Below are positions 38,714 to 46,105 of a DNA stretch of 64,000 nt, piece after piece (position 1 is the first letter of the stretch; every line of letters begins with the position of its first letter). Below the pieces are notes generated by a model, which did no database searches, had not been told where the DNA came from, and saw nothing but the letters and a program-made list of their open reading frames with translations. This DNA is from Paraglaciecola hydrolytica (GTDB lineage Bacteria > Pseudomonadota > Gammaproteobacteria > Enterobacterales > Alteromonadaceae), in assembly GCF_001565895.1 (NCBI RefSeq), contig NZ_LSNE01000001.1:1-64000 (forward strand), written 5' to 3'. Made by a program: the position numbers and the translations under genes.

Positions 38714-39613
38714 ATGCGAATTGCGATGTTGGGCTTGGGGGATATTGCCCAAAAGGCTTATTTGCCCATAGTGGCAAACCACCCAAAGATTAATCCCGTA
38801 CTTTGTACACGCAACAGCAAAACCTTGGCGCGTTTGCAAACGCAATATCGTATTAATGAGAGTTATAACAATGTAAGTGATTTACTTGCTAGCCACCCTG
38901 ATGCAGTAATGATCCATTCTGCTACCGACAGCCATTTTGCCTTGGCCCAGCAATTTTTACAGGCCGGAATTCCGGTTTTTATGGATAAACCCATCAGTTA
39001 TCACTTTGCTGAGTGTGAGAAACTGCTTAATTTGGCGGCAGATAAAAACCTGCCCTTGATTATGGGTTTTAATCGTCGTTTTGCACCTTCGTATCAGCAC
39101 GTTGTTGGCACTGCTGCGATACAAATTCACTATCAAAAAAATCGTTATAATTTACCCGCTAAGCCACGGCAGTATATCTATGATGATTTTATTCATGTGC
39201 TGGATTATTTGCGTCATCGCGCTGGTAGCATGCCCAGCAATATTGAAGTTTTTGCCCACCAAGAGTTGGGTATGCTGGGTGCCTTGCAGGTGCAATGGCA
39301 ACATGGAGGTTGTTTATTTAGTGGCATGATGAATCGCCTCAATGGTGCAAATGAAGAGCGTTTAGAATATTACGCCCAAAACAAAAAATGGCAGATTGAA
39401 AATTTAAGCGAAGGCCAAGTGTGGGAAAACAATACCGCCAGCCCCTTAAAATTTAACGACTGGCAAAGCACCCTATTTAAACGCGGTTTTGTGAATATGA
39501 TCGATGATATGCTGTTGCAGTTGGACGTTGGCACTAACAACACAAGCAGCAGCCAAGCAATTCTTGATACCCATAGGCTTTGTGAGCTGGTGGTGAATAA
39601 GCTGGCTACTTAG
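38714..39613 (+). CDS. Gfo/Idh/MocA family oxidoreductase
   Basis: The 299-residue product has an N-terminal Rossmann fold (MRIAMLGLGDIAQKAYLP) and the DKPISYH motif that stands for the usual EKP lysine loop of this family. The C-terminal half carries the alpha/beta substrate domain, with DDFIHVLDYLRH probably holding the catalytic His. Such enzymes use NAD(P)H on sugars, inositols or related small molecules; the substrate cannot be told here. It is convergent with the TIM-barrel lipoprotein gene, whose family often acts on the same kinds of sugar. Confidence 0.85.
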   Translation: MRIAMLGLGDIAQKAYLPIVANHPKINPVLCTRNSKTLARLQTQYRINESYNNVSDLLASHPDAVMIHSATDSHFALAQQFLQAGIPVFMDKPISYHFAECEKLLNLAADKNLPLIMGFNRRFAPSYQHVVGTAAIQIHYQKNRYNLPAKPRQYIYDDFIHVLDYLRHRAGSMPSNIEVFAHQELGMLGALQVQWQHGGCLFSGMMNRLNGANEERLEYYAQNKKWQIENLSEGQVWENNTASPLKFNDWQSTLFKRGFVNMIDDMLLQLDVGTNNTSSSQAILDTHRLCELVVNKLAT

Positions 39614-39624
39614 GTTTTATAAAC

Positions 39625-39646
39625 AAGATGACTAAGCTGTCATCTT
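39625..39646. terminator. stem-loop between convergent genes
   Basis: AAGATGAC and GTCATCTT form an 8-bp stem over a 6-base loop between two convergent stop codons. The flanking T runs are weak, so termination activity is uncertain. Confidence 0.45.
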
Positions 39647-39670
39647 ATCTAGAAAAAACAATTTTTCACT

Positions 39671-40630
39671 TTATTCTTGGTTAACCGCCTGCCAGCTTTT
39701 TTCAGCCAAGGCTTTGGTTTTTAGTATGCCGTCCCGTGAAGGCAAAGTATCGCCTTCATACTCTATACCTAGATAACCATCATAGTTTGCGTCCTTCATG
39801 AGCTGGAAAAAACGCACAATGTCCATAGTGGTTTCGTTGCCTTGTGCATCAAATTCAAAGGCTTTGACACTGACACCTTGGGCCGAGGGGATCAACTCGG
39901 CAAAACCTTGGTAATAATCGTATTCTTTAATACAGGGGGCGCCCCACAGCTGGCCATTTTCACGCTCAACACACCAATTATGAAAGTCAACGAGGCTGGC
40001 GACATTGTGGTCGGCAAGCTGGGCAACAAGGTCGGCTAACCATGCCCCATTGTTAGAAATACCACCATGGTTTTCGATGATGATTTGCACCCCTTTGCTA
40101 TTAGCGTATTGGGCCAACTCCGCAATGGATTCAATGCTAAATGCCTTAACTTGCTCTGCATCACCTTCACCATGGGCGTTCACTCGCATTGTGTCACAAT
40201 CTAAATAACTCGCGGCATCTACCCATGTTTTGCCATCAGCAATGGCTTGTGCTCTTTCTGCTGGATCAGACGCACCTAAGTTACCCATGTTGTCCACTTG
40301 CAGCATTACATTACGCACACCGGCCTGTTTTGCCGCCGCATTCAGAGTATCGAGATAAGCAAAATCGTCGGCTTTATCTTTAAAAAACTGACTAACATAT
40401 TCAACACCTTCAAAACCCATGTCACCCGCAGCATGGATAAAGTCCACCGTGTTCATCTCGCCAGCAAATAAGTCACGGTTGAACGACCACTGGGCGAGGG
40501 AATATTTAGCCACTGGGATGATTTTTGTGGTTTCTGTCGTTTCTGGTTTAGCGTTTTGTTCAACTGGTGAACATGAGACAAGTAAGGCCAATGTGATGGC
40601 AGTCAGCGATAGCAGAGAGAGTGTTTTCAT
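39671..40630 (-). CDS. lipoprotein with sugar phosphate isomerase/epimerase TIM-barrel domain
   Basis: The 319-residue product starts with a lipoprotein signal (LALLVSC lipobox, Cys20) and then a xylose-isomerase-like TIM barrel: FVGVEYVS-type GFEGVEYVSQFF, RVNAHGEGD, IIIENHGGISNNGAWL and SLVDFHNWC carry the metal-binding Glu, Asp and His expected in the family. This family is usually cytoplasmic, but lipoprotein forms occur in several Proteobacteria and Bacteroidetes. A role in periplasmic sugar or keto-sugar conversion is inferred. It lies tail to tail with the Gfo/Idh gene. Confidence 0.85.
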   Translation of the reverse strand: MKTLSLLSLTAITLALLVSCSPVEQNAKPETTETTKIIPVAKYSLAQWSFNRDLFAGEMNTVDFIHAAGDMGFEGVEYVSQFFKDKADDFAYLDTLNAAAKQAGVRNVMLQVDNMGNLGASDPAERAQAIADGKTWVDAASYLDCDTMRVNAHGEGDAEQVKAFSIESIAELAQYANSKGVQIIIENHGGISNNGAWLADLVAQLADHNVASLVDFHNWCVERENGQLWGAPCIKEYDYYQGFAELIPSAQGVSVKAFEFDAQGNETTMDIVRFFQLMKDANYDGYLGIEYEGDTLPSRDGILKTKALAEKSWQAVNQE

Positions 40631-41009
40631 GGCTATGTGTACCTTAGTTTATTGATTTTGGATGGTGCAATATTGCTTACATGCTGGTCGATGAAAAGTG
40701 CCTAACCTTCGCTTTATTTGAGCCCTGATTTTCAACATTATCATACAGATAGGATTGACTATATCATTAGCTAGAAACTAAAAATACCGCCCCTATTTTG
40801 CTATTAAAATAGGGTGTTATTTTTGACCGCTTTGCTTAAAGGTGGTTCGAAAGAGAGTTTAGCTGTTTACATATTAGTTTTAAGCAATAAGGCTTGAGTC
40901 AACATTACATAACAAAACACGCTTTGATTTGGGGTTTACGAAATAAAATAACTTTAATTAAATTGTGTATATAATATGCGCCGGTAATGGACACGTCGCC
41001 TTTACTTTT
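40631..41009. other. intergenic region with hairpin and promoter
   Basis: Between two divergent lipoprotein genes lies a 9-bp hairpin, CCCTATTTT (40791-40799) with AAAATAGGG (40806-40814), followed by TGTTATTTTTG on the plus strand. It looks like a plus-strand terminator, yet no plus-strand gene precedes it. A consensus -10 (TATAAT, 40970-40975) precedes the small lipoprotein gene. Confidence 0.5.
40964..40975 (+). promoter_or_regulatory. -10 element of the small lipoprotein gene
   Basis: TGTGTATATAAT ends in a perfect TATAAT hexamer. No good -35 lies at 17 bases, which suggests an extended -10 promoter or an activator. Transcription would begin near 40982 and leave a leader of about 68 bases. 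Confidence 0.55.
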
Positions 41010-41028
41010 GCGCAGTAACGCACTGCGC
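41010..41028 (+). promoter_or_regulatory. leader hairpin upstream of the small lipoprotein gene
   Basis: GCGCAGT-AACGC-ACTGCGC is a perfect 7-bp GC-rich hairpin in the predicted leader. It ends 11 bases before the AGGA ribosome site, so it could protect the message or affect translation. Confidence 0.5.
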
Positions 41029-41049
41029 GTACCCACACTAGGAACCCGT

Positions 41050-41382
41050 ATGAAAATGTCAAAAAACACGCTAGCCATGTTAATCACTGTTACTTTATTT
41101 GGTATGTCAGGTTGTTCTGAAGCTACTAAAGAGCAAGCAGCAGAAGTTCAAAAAGAAACCGCAGCTAAAATGGAGGAGGTGCAAGAAAAGGCCTCTGACG
41201 TAATGGAAGATGTTAGCGATGCAACTAGCGATGTCTATGAGTCAGCTAAAGATGGCGTTGAAGACATGATGGATGCCACCGAAGAAGAAGGCGCAGAATT
41301 GAAAGAAGATGGCATGCAGAAATTAAAAGAAGCCTGTATTGCTAGTAAAGAAGCAACTGAAGGCGACCCAACAGACTGCTAA
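41050..41382 (+). CDS. small acidic helical lipoprotein
   Basis: The 110-residue product has a lipoprotein signal with lipobox FGMSGC and a mature part rich in Glu, Asp, Ala, Lys and Met that is predicted to be one long helix or coiled coil (repeats such as QKETAAKMEEVQEKASDV). It ends with two cysteines (ACIASK and the terminal Cys) that could form a disulfide. The frame is open back to an ATG at 40987, but AGGA lies six bases before the ATG at 41050 and only that start places the signal peptide at the N-terminus. Function is unknown; Lpp-like or stress lipoproteins look similar. Confidence 0.8.
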   Translation: MKMSKNTLAMLITVTLFGMSGCSEATKEQAAEVQKETAAKMEEVQEKASDVMEDVSDATSDVYESAKDGVEDMMDATEEEGAELKEDGMQKLKEACIASKEATEGDPTDC

Positions 41383-41409
41383 GCATTGCATTAAACAATA
41401 TGGATCCAT

Positions 41410-41438
41410 AAAAAAACCGACGTAAAGTCGGTTTTTTT
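41410..41438. terminator. strong bidirectional terminator
   Basis: AAAAAAACCGAC and GTCGGTTTTTTT form a 12-bp stem over a GTAAA loop. It serves the small lipoprotein gene on the plus strand and yggL on the minus strand. Confidence 0.92.
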
Positions 41439-41488
41439 ATATTGATACCTGTCAGCTCTCACTAGAGTTTGGTATCACTATTCAATCA

Positions 41489-41824
41489 TTACATTTCGTA
41501 ACAGGCATCTACTAATGCACCGACTTTTGCGTCAGTCACCTTAGTGTTACCTTTGAGTAATGTCTCAAGTGCTGCTCTATTGGCTTCGGTAGCATTGCCA
41601 TAACGATCGGCTGAGGTCGCTGCGCCTTCAAACATTTCGTTATCGTTACCAAGAGAAATAAACAGGTTTTCGGTATCGGCAAGTGCTGCAAGACTGTTTA
41701 AAAATTGCTCTTGTTCGTCTGCTGAACTGCTTAAAGTAAAGCTGAATTCAAATCCTAAGATGGCAAACTCATCTAAATGTAATTTTTTTCTTAAACGTCT
41801 GGTGCGGGTTATTTGTTGTGACAT
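41489..41824 (-). CDS. yggL: YggL family 50S ribosome-binding protein (DUF469)
   Basis: The 111-residue product begins with the family hallmark RRLRKKLHLDEFAILGFEF and has the typical alternation of helices and strands that follows. E. coli YggL has about 108 residues and associates with 50S subunits; its exact role is not settled. The gene stands alone on the minus strand, convergent with the small lipoprotein gene. Confidence 0.88.
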   Translation of the reverse strand: MSQQITRTRRLRKKLHLDEFAILGFEFSFTLSSSADEQEQFLNSLAALADTENLFISLGNDNEMFEGAATSADRYGNATEANRAALETLLKGNTKVTDAKVGALVDACYEM

Positions 41825-42045
41825 GTTGTTACCTATAAAAGCTAAAATAAAGTAAGTTGGTCACTTATAGTAAGGATCTGCCGATCACAGCTAAGTGCCA
41901 ATGGCGCGCATACTAACAGTTTTTAGTCCCTTTTACTGAAGTAAAAATAACAGCATCGGAGGGATGGGCTACAATGGCAAAATGACGAGTTAAATCAACC
42001 TTATTGTCTCAGCCACAATCGAACACCAAAGAGCAAAGATATCCC

Positions 42046-42231
42046 ATGAACAAAAAAAAGAAATTATCCCAAATACACCAAAAACGTATCAAAGCCGCTA
42101 AAGCCAAAGGCAGCGGCAAAAAAAAGAGTGACTACGTCTCTAAGGCTGATCGAGCAAAGCTTGAAGAAGCGGCTGAATCACCAGAATCCATAGAAACAAA
42201 CACGGCGACAACGACCACTATCGCGGACTAA
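42046..42231 (+). CDS. DUF2986 family small basic protein
   Basis: The 61-residue protein begins MNKKKKLSQIHQKRIKAAKA and contains SDYVSKADRAKLEE, the pattern of DUF2986 proteins in marine gammaproteobacteria. The N-terminal half is very lysine-rich, which suggests nucleic-acid or ribosome contact; the tail is acidic and Thr-rich. The frame extends upstream to a TTG at 42004, but the family starts at this ATG. No function is known. Confidence 0.78.
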   Translation: MNKKKKLSQIHQKRIKAAKAKGSGKKKSDYVSKADRAKLEEAAESPESIETNTATTTTIAD

Positions 42232-42388
42232 AACGTTGGCCGCGTAGCCGCTGTGTTTTGTTTTTAAAATGACGTGCTTGAAAGTTATTAGGGCTAAAAC
42301 TCGTTGAGAATTTAGCCGCTAAATGCCCTTAAGTGAGTAATCCAGAGCTAACGATGCACGCTTGATTTACCCATTAAAATGCCGTGGT

Positions 42389-43378
42389 TTAGATATCAAT
42401 TATCACTTTGCCCATACCTTGACCACTGCTTAAACGGTCATGCGCTTTAGCGACGTCAGCTAAACTAAAATGCTGCTCATCAACAATAGGGACTAATTTC
42501 CCAGCATCAACTATGGCGGCTAGTTTGGCCAGTATCTCGCCATGTTGTTGACGTTTTATATTGTACAACATGGGGATGAGCATAAATACCACATGCAATG
42601 ACAAGCCTTTCATATGGGCTAGTGACAAGTCCATTTCAAGCAAAGACACGGTAGTCGCCACTTGACCATTTAATGCAGCAGCTTCGAATGAGGTGGCAAT
42701 GTTTTCACTGCCGACTGAATCAAATACCACATCAAATCCGGTACCAGCAGTATGCTTAGCGACATAGTCAGCTACCGTTTCAGTGCGGTAATTAATGCCT
42801 TTGGCGCCGAGTTTTTCGATTAAGGCTAATTGTTTTTCGCCGCCACCAGTAGAATAGACATCTGCGCCAAAGTACTTAGCCAGTTGCAAAGCAATATGAC
42901 CCACACCGCCAGAACCACCGTGCACTAATACCTTTTGACCTTGGCTAATACCAGCGCGTACTAAACCTTCGTAGGCTGTAATACCAACAAGAGGGATGGC
43001 TGCAGCTTCACGCATTGATATGGTTTTAGGTTTGTGGGCCACTAATCTTGCGTCTGCTAGCATGTATTCAGCTAAGGCACCGGGCAAATCCCCGAGACCG
43101 CCGGCACAACCATAGACTTCATCACCAATGGCAAAGTGGGTAACACCCTCGCCAATTTCTGTGACAATGCCGGCAAAGTCCATGCCTAATACCGCAGGTA
43201 AAGGCGGTGCTAATGGACCTAAATCAGTGCCCAGCTCACGGATTTTAGTATCAACCGCGTTCACGCTAGTGGCCGCTACTTTTACTAAGATATGGCCTGA
43301 CTTTATTGCTGGTTTGCTTAATTGTGCAGCTTCAAATACCTCACTGCCGCCAAATTGTTTAATGATCATTGCTTGCAT
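42389..43378 (-). CDS. quinone oxidoreductase-like MDR family protein
   Basis: The 329-residue product is a medium-chain dehydrogenase/reductase of the zinc-free quinone oxidoreductase group. The N-terminal catalytic domain has the DFAGIVTEIGEGVTHFAIGDEVYG segment, and the NADPH site is VHGGSGGVGHIALQLAKYFGA near residue 155. Structural and catalytic zinc cysteines are absent. It is transcribed away from a LysR regulator with a 90-base shared region, so it is probably that regulator's target, for example in detoxifying quinones or reactive carbonyls. Confidence 0.88.
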   Translation of the reverse strand: MQAMIIKQFGGSEVFEAAQLSKPAIKSGHILVKVAATSVNAVDTKIRELGTDLGPLAPPLPAVLGMDFAGIVTEIGEGVTHFAIGDEVYGCAGGLGDLPGALAEYMLADARLVAHKPKTISMREAAAIPLVGITAYEGLVRAGISQGQKVLVHGGSGGVGHIALQLAKYFGADVYSTGGGEKQLALIEKLGAKGINYRTETVADYVAKHTAGTGFDVVFDSVGSENIATSFEAAALNGQVATTVSLLEMDLSLAHMKGLSLHVVFMLIPMLYNIKRQQHGEILAKLAAIVDAGKLVPIVDEQHFSLADVAKAHDRLSSGQGMGKVIIDI

Positions 43379-43429
43379 GGTTAATACCTTTGTTGATTAA
43401 GTGAGTTAAGTATATTTACAAAGGATGGT

Positions 43430-43452
43430 ATTGATAATACAGTCTTTTCAAT
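43430..43452. promoter_or_regulatory. possible LysR binding site
   Basis: ATTGA (43430-43434) and TCAAT (43448-43452) form an AT-rich dyad with a 13-base spacer in the shared promoter region of the oxidoreductase and LysR genes. LysR sites are often such T-N11-A dyads. The call rests on position and symmetry. Confidence 0.4.
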
Positions 43453-43477
43453 AATCAGTTTATACTTTATGTTGATA

Positions 43478-44380
43478 ATGAATAATGACCACTTAAAGCT
43501 GTTTGTACGAATAGCAGCAACTCACAATATAAGTATGGCCGGCAGCGAACAGGGTTTGTCACCGGCAGTAGCCAGTTCACATATTAATAAGCTGGAAGAA
43601 ACACTGGGCGTAAAGTTAATCCACCGTACCACACGTAAGGTATCGTTAACTGAAGAGGGGCAAGCGTTTTTGCCCCATGCCGAAGATGTACTGGATACGA
43701 TCGAAACGGCAAGAGCTGCCGTTGGTGCGGGTAGTTATACCCCGCAAGGGACGATTCGAGTTACCGCCTCGGCATCCTTTGGACGTATGCATATTATTCC
43801 TGCCTTAAAAGGCTTTATGGCCAAACACCCTGCTTTGAAAATTGATTTACGCCTCAGTGACAGTATTGTGGATATGGTGGAAGGGGGCTTTGATATCGCC
43901 ATCAGAAATGCCGCCCTCAATGATTCAAGTTTAATTGCGCGTAAACTCGCCGGCGATACTCGCATAATATGCGCTGCGCCTGAATATCTTGCACTGCATG
44001 GGGAGCCCCAGGAGCCTCAAGACTTACTCAAACATCAGTGTATTAACTTGTCGGGCACAGACGGTTGGTTGTTTGCTACTGCCGAAGGTCCAAAACGCTG
44101 CAAAGGCAAAAGTGTATTACGTATTGATAATGGTGAGGCCATAAGAGACGCTTGTGTGGCGGGTATAGGATTAACTATTTGTTCTCATTGGGTGGCTTAT
44201 CGAGAGTTAAAAAGTGGTCAGTTAGTGCAAGTATTAAAAGATCACCCACTGGTGTCTGATACCGCTATATGGGCGGTTTACCCAAGCTCCCGCTTGTTGG
44301 CACCCAAAGTTAGGGCGTTTATTGATTATTTCACTCAGTATTTTGCTGGAGTTCCTTATTGGGAAAACCCAGTTGATTAA
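43478..44380 (+). CDS. LysR family transcriptional regulator
   Basis: The product has an N-terminal helix-turn-helix (MNNDHLKLFVRIAATHNISMAGSEQGLSPAVASSHINKLEE) and a C-terminal substrate-binding-like effector domain. It resembles the regulators that sit divergent from quinone oxidoreductase genes. An in-frame ATG three codons upstream (43469) is possible; neither start has a clear ribosome site, and the later one matches the usual LysR N-terminus (300 residues). It probably controls the divergent MDR gene and itself. Confidence 0.9.
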   Translation: MNNDHLKLFVRIAATHNISMAGSEQGLSPAVASSHINKLEETLGVKLIHRTTRKVSLTEEGQAFLPHAEDVLDTIETARAAVGAGSYTPQGTIRVTASASFGRMHIIPALKGFMAKHPALKIDLRLSDSIVDMVEGGFDIAIRNAALNDSSLIARKLAGDTRIICAAPEYLALHGEPQEPQDLLKHQCINLSGTDGWLFATAEGPKRCKGKSVLRIDNGEAIRDACVAGIGLTICSHWVAYRELKSGQLVQVLKDHPLVSDTAIWAVYPSSRLLAPKVRAFIDYFTQYFAGVPYWENPVD

Positions 44381-44547
44381 GATTGTAAGTGCTTAAGCTG
44401 CTGTAAAATAATAACCAAAGTTGGCGACTGTAGAGCATATGTTAAGGTCGATTATAGATAGTTACTTTGCCAATATGTCATTATAGGCTTGTAAAAATCT
44501 GCAGTTCGATTTGATGTTTTAGCAAGTGCTAATAGGAAGATCACATT

Positions 44548-44909
44548 ATGAATGTTGGTTCGAGAAATCTACTTGGTTGCTTGAAATTAGTGAGTTATTT
44601 GGGGTTTGGAGTGGCCTTTGCGCAAGGTACATCTAACTCGTCCAACCCGAGCGATCGTTATATTAAGGCCAGTTAAACCATGCGTTGACCATGATGTATG
44701 AAGGTGCTTTTAGTGTGACACTTGGCATCGACGTGGAGGATGGGAATTATATTGGGCTCACGGGTACAGTTGAGGTGCCGGTGGGTGAACACAAAAAAGT
44801 TCTCTTGTTGTATGCTTTTGCGCGTGAGTTACATGTTTTGGGTCGACCAGCCACCTTATTTCTAACAGGATGTGGTGCCGTGCTTAACTGGAAGCTAATT
44901 GTCTTTTAA
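44548..44909 (+). pseudogene. probable frameshifted gene for a secreted protein
   Basis: An AGGAAG ribosome site nine bases before ATG 44548 starts a 42-codon frame with a signal-like N-terminus (hydrophobic LVSYLGFGVAFAQG). It stops at 44676. From about 44667 another frame continues for about 80 codons to 44909, with mixed, protein-like sequence (YEGAFSVTLGIDVEDGNYI). Joined by one frameshift near 44670 the two would encode about 118 residues. No family was recognised. Alternatively both are unrelated short frames. Confidence 0.4.
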
Positions 44910-45017
44910 CGTCAAGTCGATTTAGGGGGCATAAAGACGCGTTTAATATTTAGTCTATGAGGTTTAGATTACTGCTAAGGCAAGATATCATAAAAAGATG
45001 TATATCCTTGTAGAGGG

Positions 45018-45845
45018 ATGTTTTTTATATCGATGTTGTCCTATCTCGTTGAATTTGGTGTTTTTTTGAAAATTAAAATCTGGTTTTGTGTAATTCAAAT
45101 TATAGTTTGTCACTTTTTTAATTTTGCACATAGTGCGGAATTAAAAGTGTATATCGCAGAGTATCCCCCTTTTCAGGTGCTAAGTGAAAAAGGTGATCAC
45201 GGCGGATTTTCTGTTGAATTGTTTAACGAAATCGTCAAATTAAGTGATCTCAATATTGAATATATTCCTGTACCCTGGGTTAGAGCACAGACCTTAGTCG
45301 CTGAACAAGAAAATAGTTTACTGTTTACTATGGCAAAAACGCCTGAAAGAGAAGCACTTTATAACTGGGTTGCGACCATTTACGTGGTTAATGAGGGAGT
45401 GTTTTCTCTCAAATCAAGAACGGACATCAACATTAATACTTTAGATGACGTTCATCGTTACTCCATCGCTTTGCCAAGAGGAGATGTGTCAGTAAAAACC
45501 TTAGATATTTTCCCAAACTATACTAAGGGGGTCTATATTGTTGAACATCAAGAGCAGTGCATGAAAATGCTGAATTTAGGCCGGGTTGATTTAAATTATA
45601 ATAATGACGTTGGCTTTTTTAATGCAGCCCAAATGTTGGGATTTAAACGTGAACAATTTACCCAAATTTTTACCACGGGGCAGACTGAAATGGGGATCGT
45701 AGCAAACAATCATAGTGATCCCGAAGACCTACGTAAAATTCGCCAGGCTCTTTTAATACTTAAGGAAAATGGTATTTATAACAAGATCCAGCGTAAGTGG
45801 TTTACTGAATCAATGGATAAAGAATTTGATTCTATTAAATTATAA
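45018..45845 (+). CDS. periplasmic solute-binding protein, family 3 (orphan)
   Basis: The 275-residue product has a signal peptide ending near FAHSAEL and the family 3 solute-binding fold: LKVYIAEYPPFQVLSEKGDHGGFSVELFNEIV at the start, and the aromatic/Arg substrate positions of polar-amino-acid binders in part (TMAKTPEREALYNW). No permease or ATPase gene is adjacent. Alteromonadales have many such lone proteins, which may work in sensing or with a distant transporter. GAGGGATG gives the ribosome site. Confidence 0.85.
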   Translation: MFFISMLSYLVEFGVFLKIKIWFCVIQIIVCHFFNFAHSAELKVYIAEYPPFQVLSEKGDHGGFSVELFNEIVKLSDLNIEYIPVPWVRAQTLVAEQENSLLFTMAKTPEREALYNWVATIYVVNEGVFSLKSRTDININTLDDVHRYSIALPRGDVSVKTLDIFPNYTKGVYIVEHQEQCMKMLNLGRVDLNYNNDVGFFNAAQMLGFKREQFTQIFTTGQTEMGIVANNHSDPEDLRKIRQALLILKENGIYNKIQRKWFTESMDKEFDSIKL

Positions 45846-46021
45846 TAAGAAGAAATAATTCATTTTTCTGAGTACTCACTGACATATTGAATACAACAAA
45901 TGTACTTTCAGAATACTTCAATGAGGATATCGTCCAAGCACATATCTGCACACCACGTTTAAAGTCGCAGTTAAAATCCGCCATAATTACTTGGTTCCCG
46001 CAGTGTGTTTAGTTCTTTAAC

Positions 46022-46080
46022 TTATACCAATTCCATTAAATTCTCGCTGAGTGTACATTTATTTAATGGAGTTGGTATTA
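46022..46080. repeat. palindromic ATACCAATTCCATTAAAT element
   Basis: TATACCAATTCCATTAAAT and ATTTAATGGAGTTGGTATTA form an approximately 18-bp stem with one mismatch over a loop of about 20 bases. It lies just past the yegD stop and may act as its terminator or as a REP-like element. A half copy is at 36671-36690. Confidence 0.65.
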
Positions 46081-46105
46081 GATAGCATCGCTAACAAGCC
46101 CGCCT

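Noticed and set aside
40987-41049. N-terminal extension of the small lipoprotein from ATG 40987
   Set aside because: It would bury the lipobox 20 residues further in and spans the leader hairpin; the ATG at 41050 has the ribosome site.
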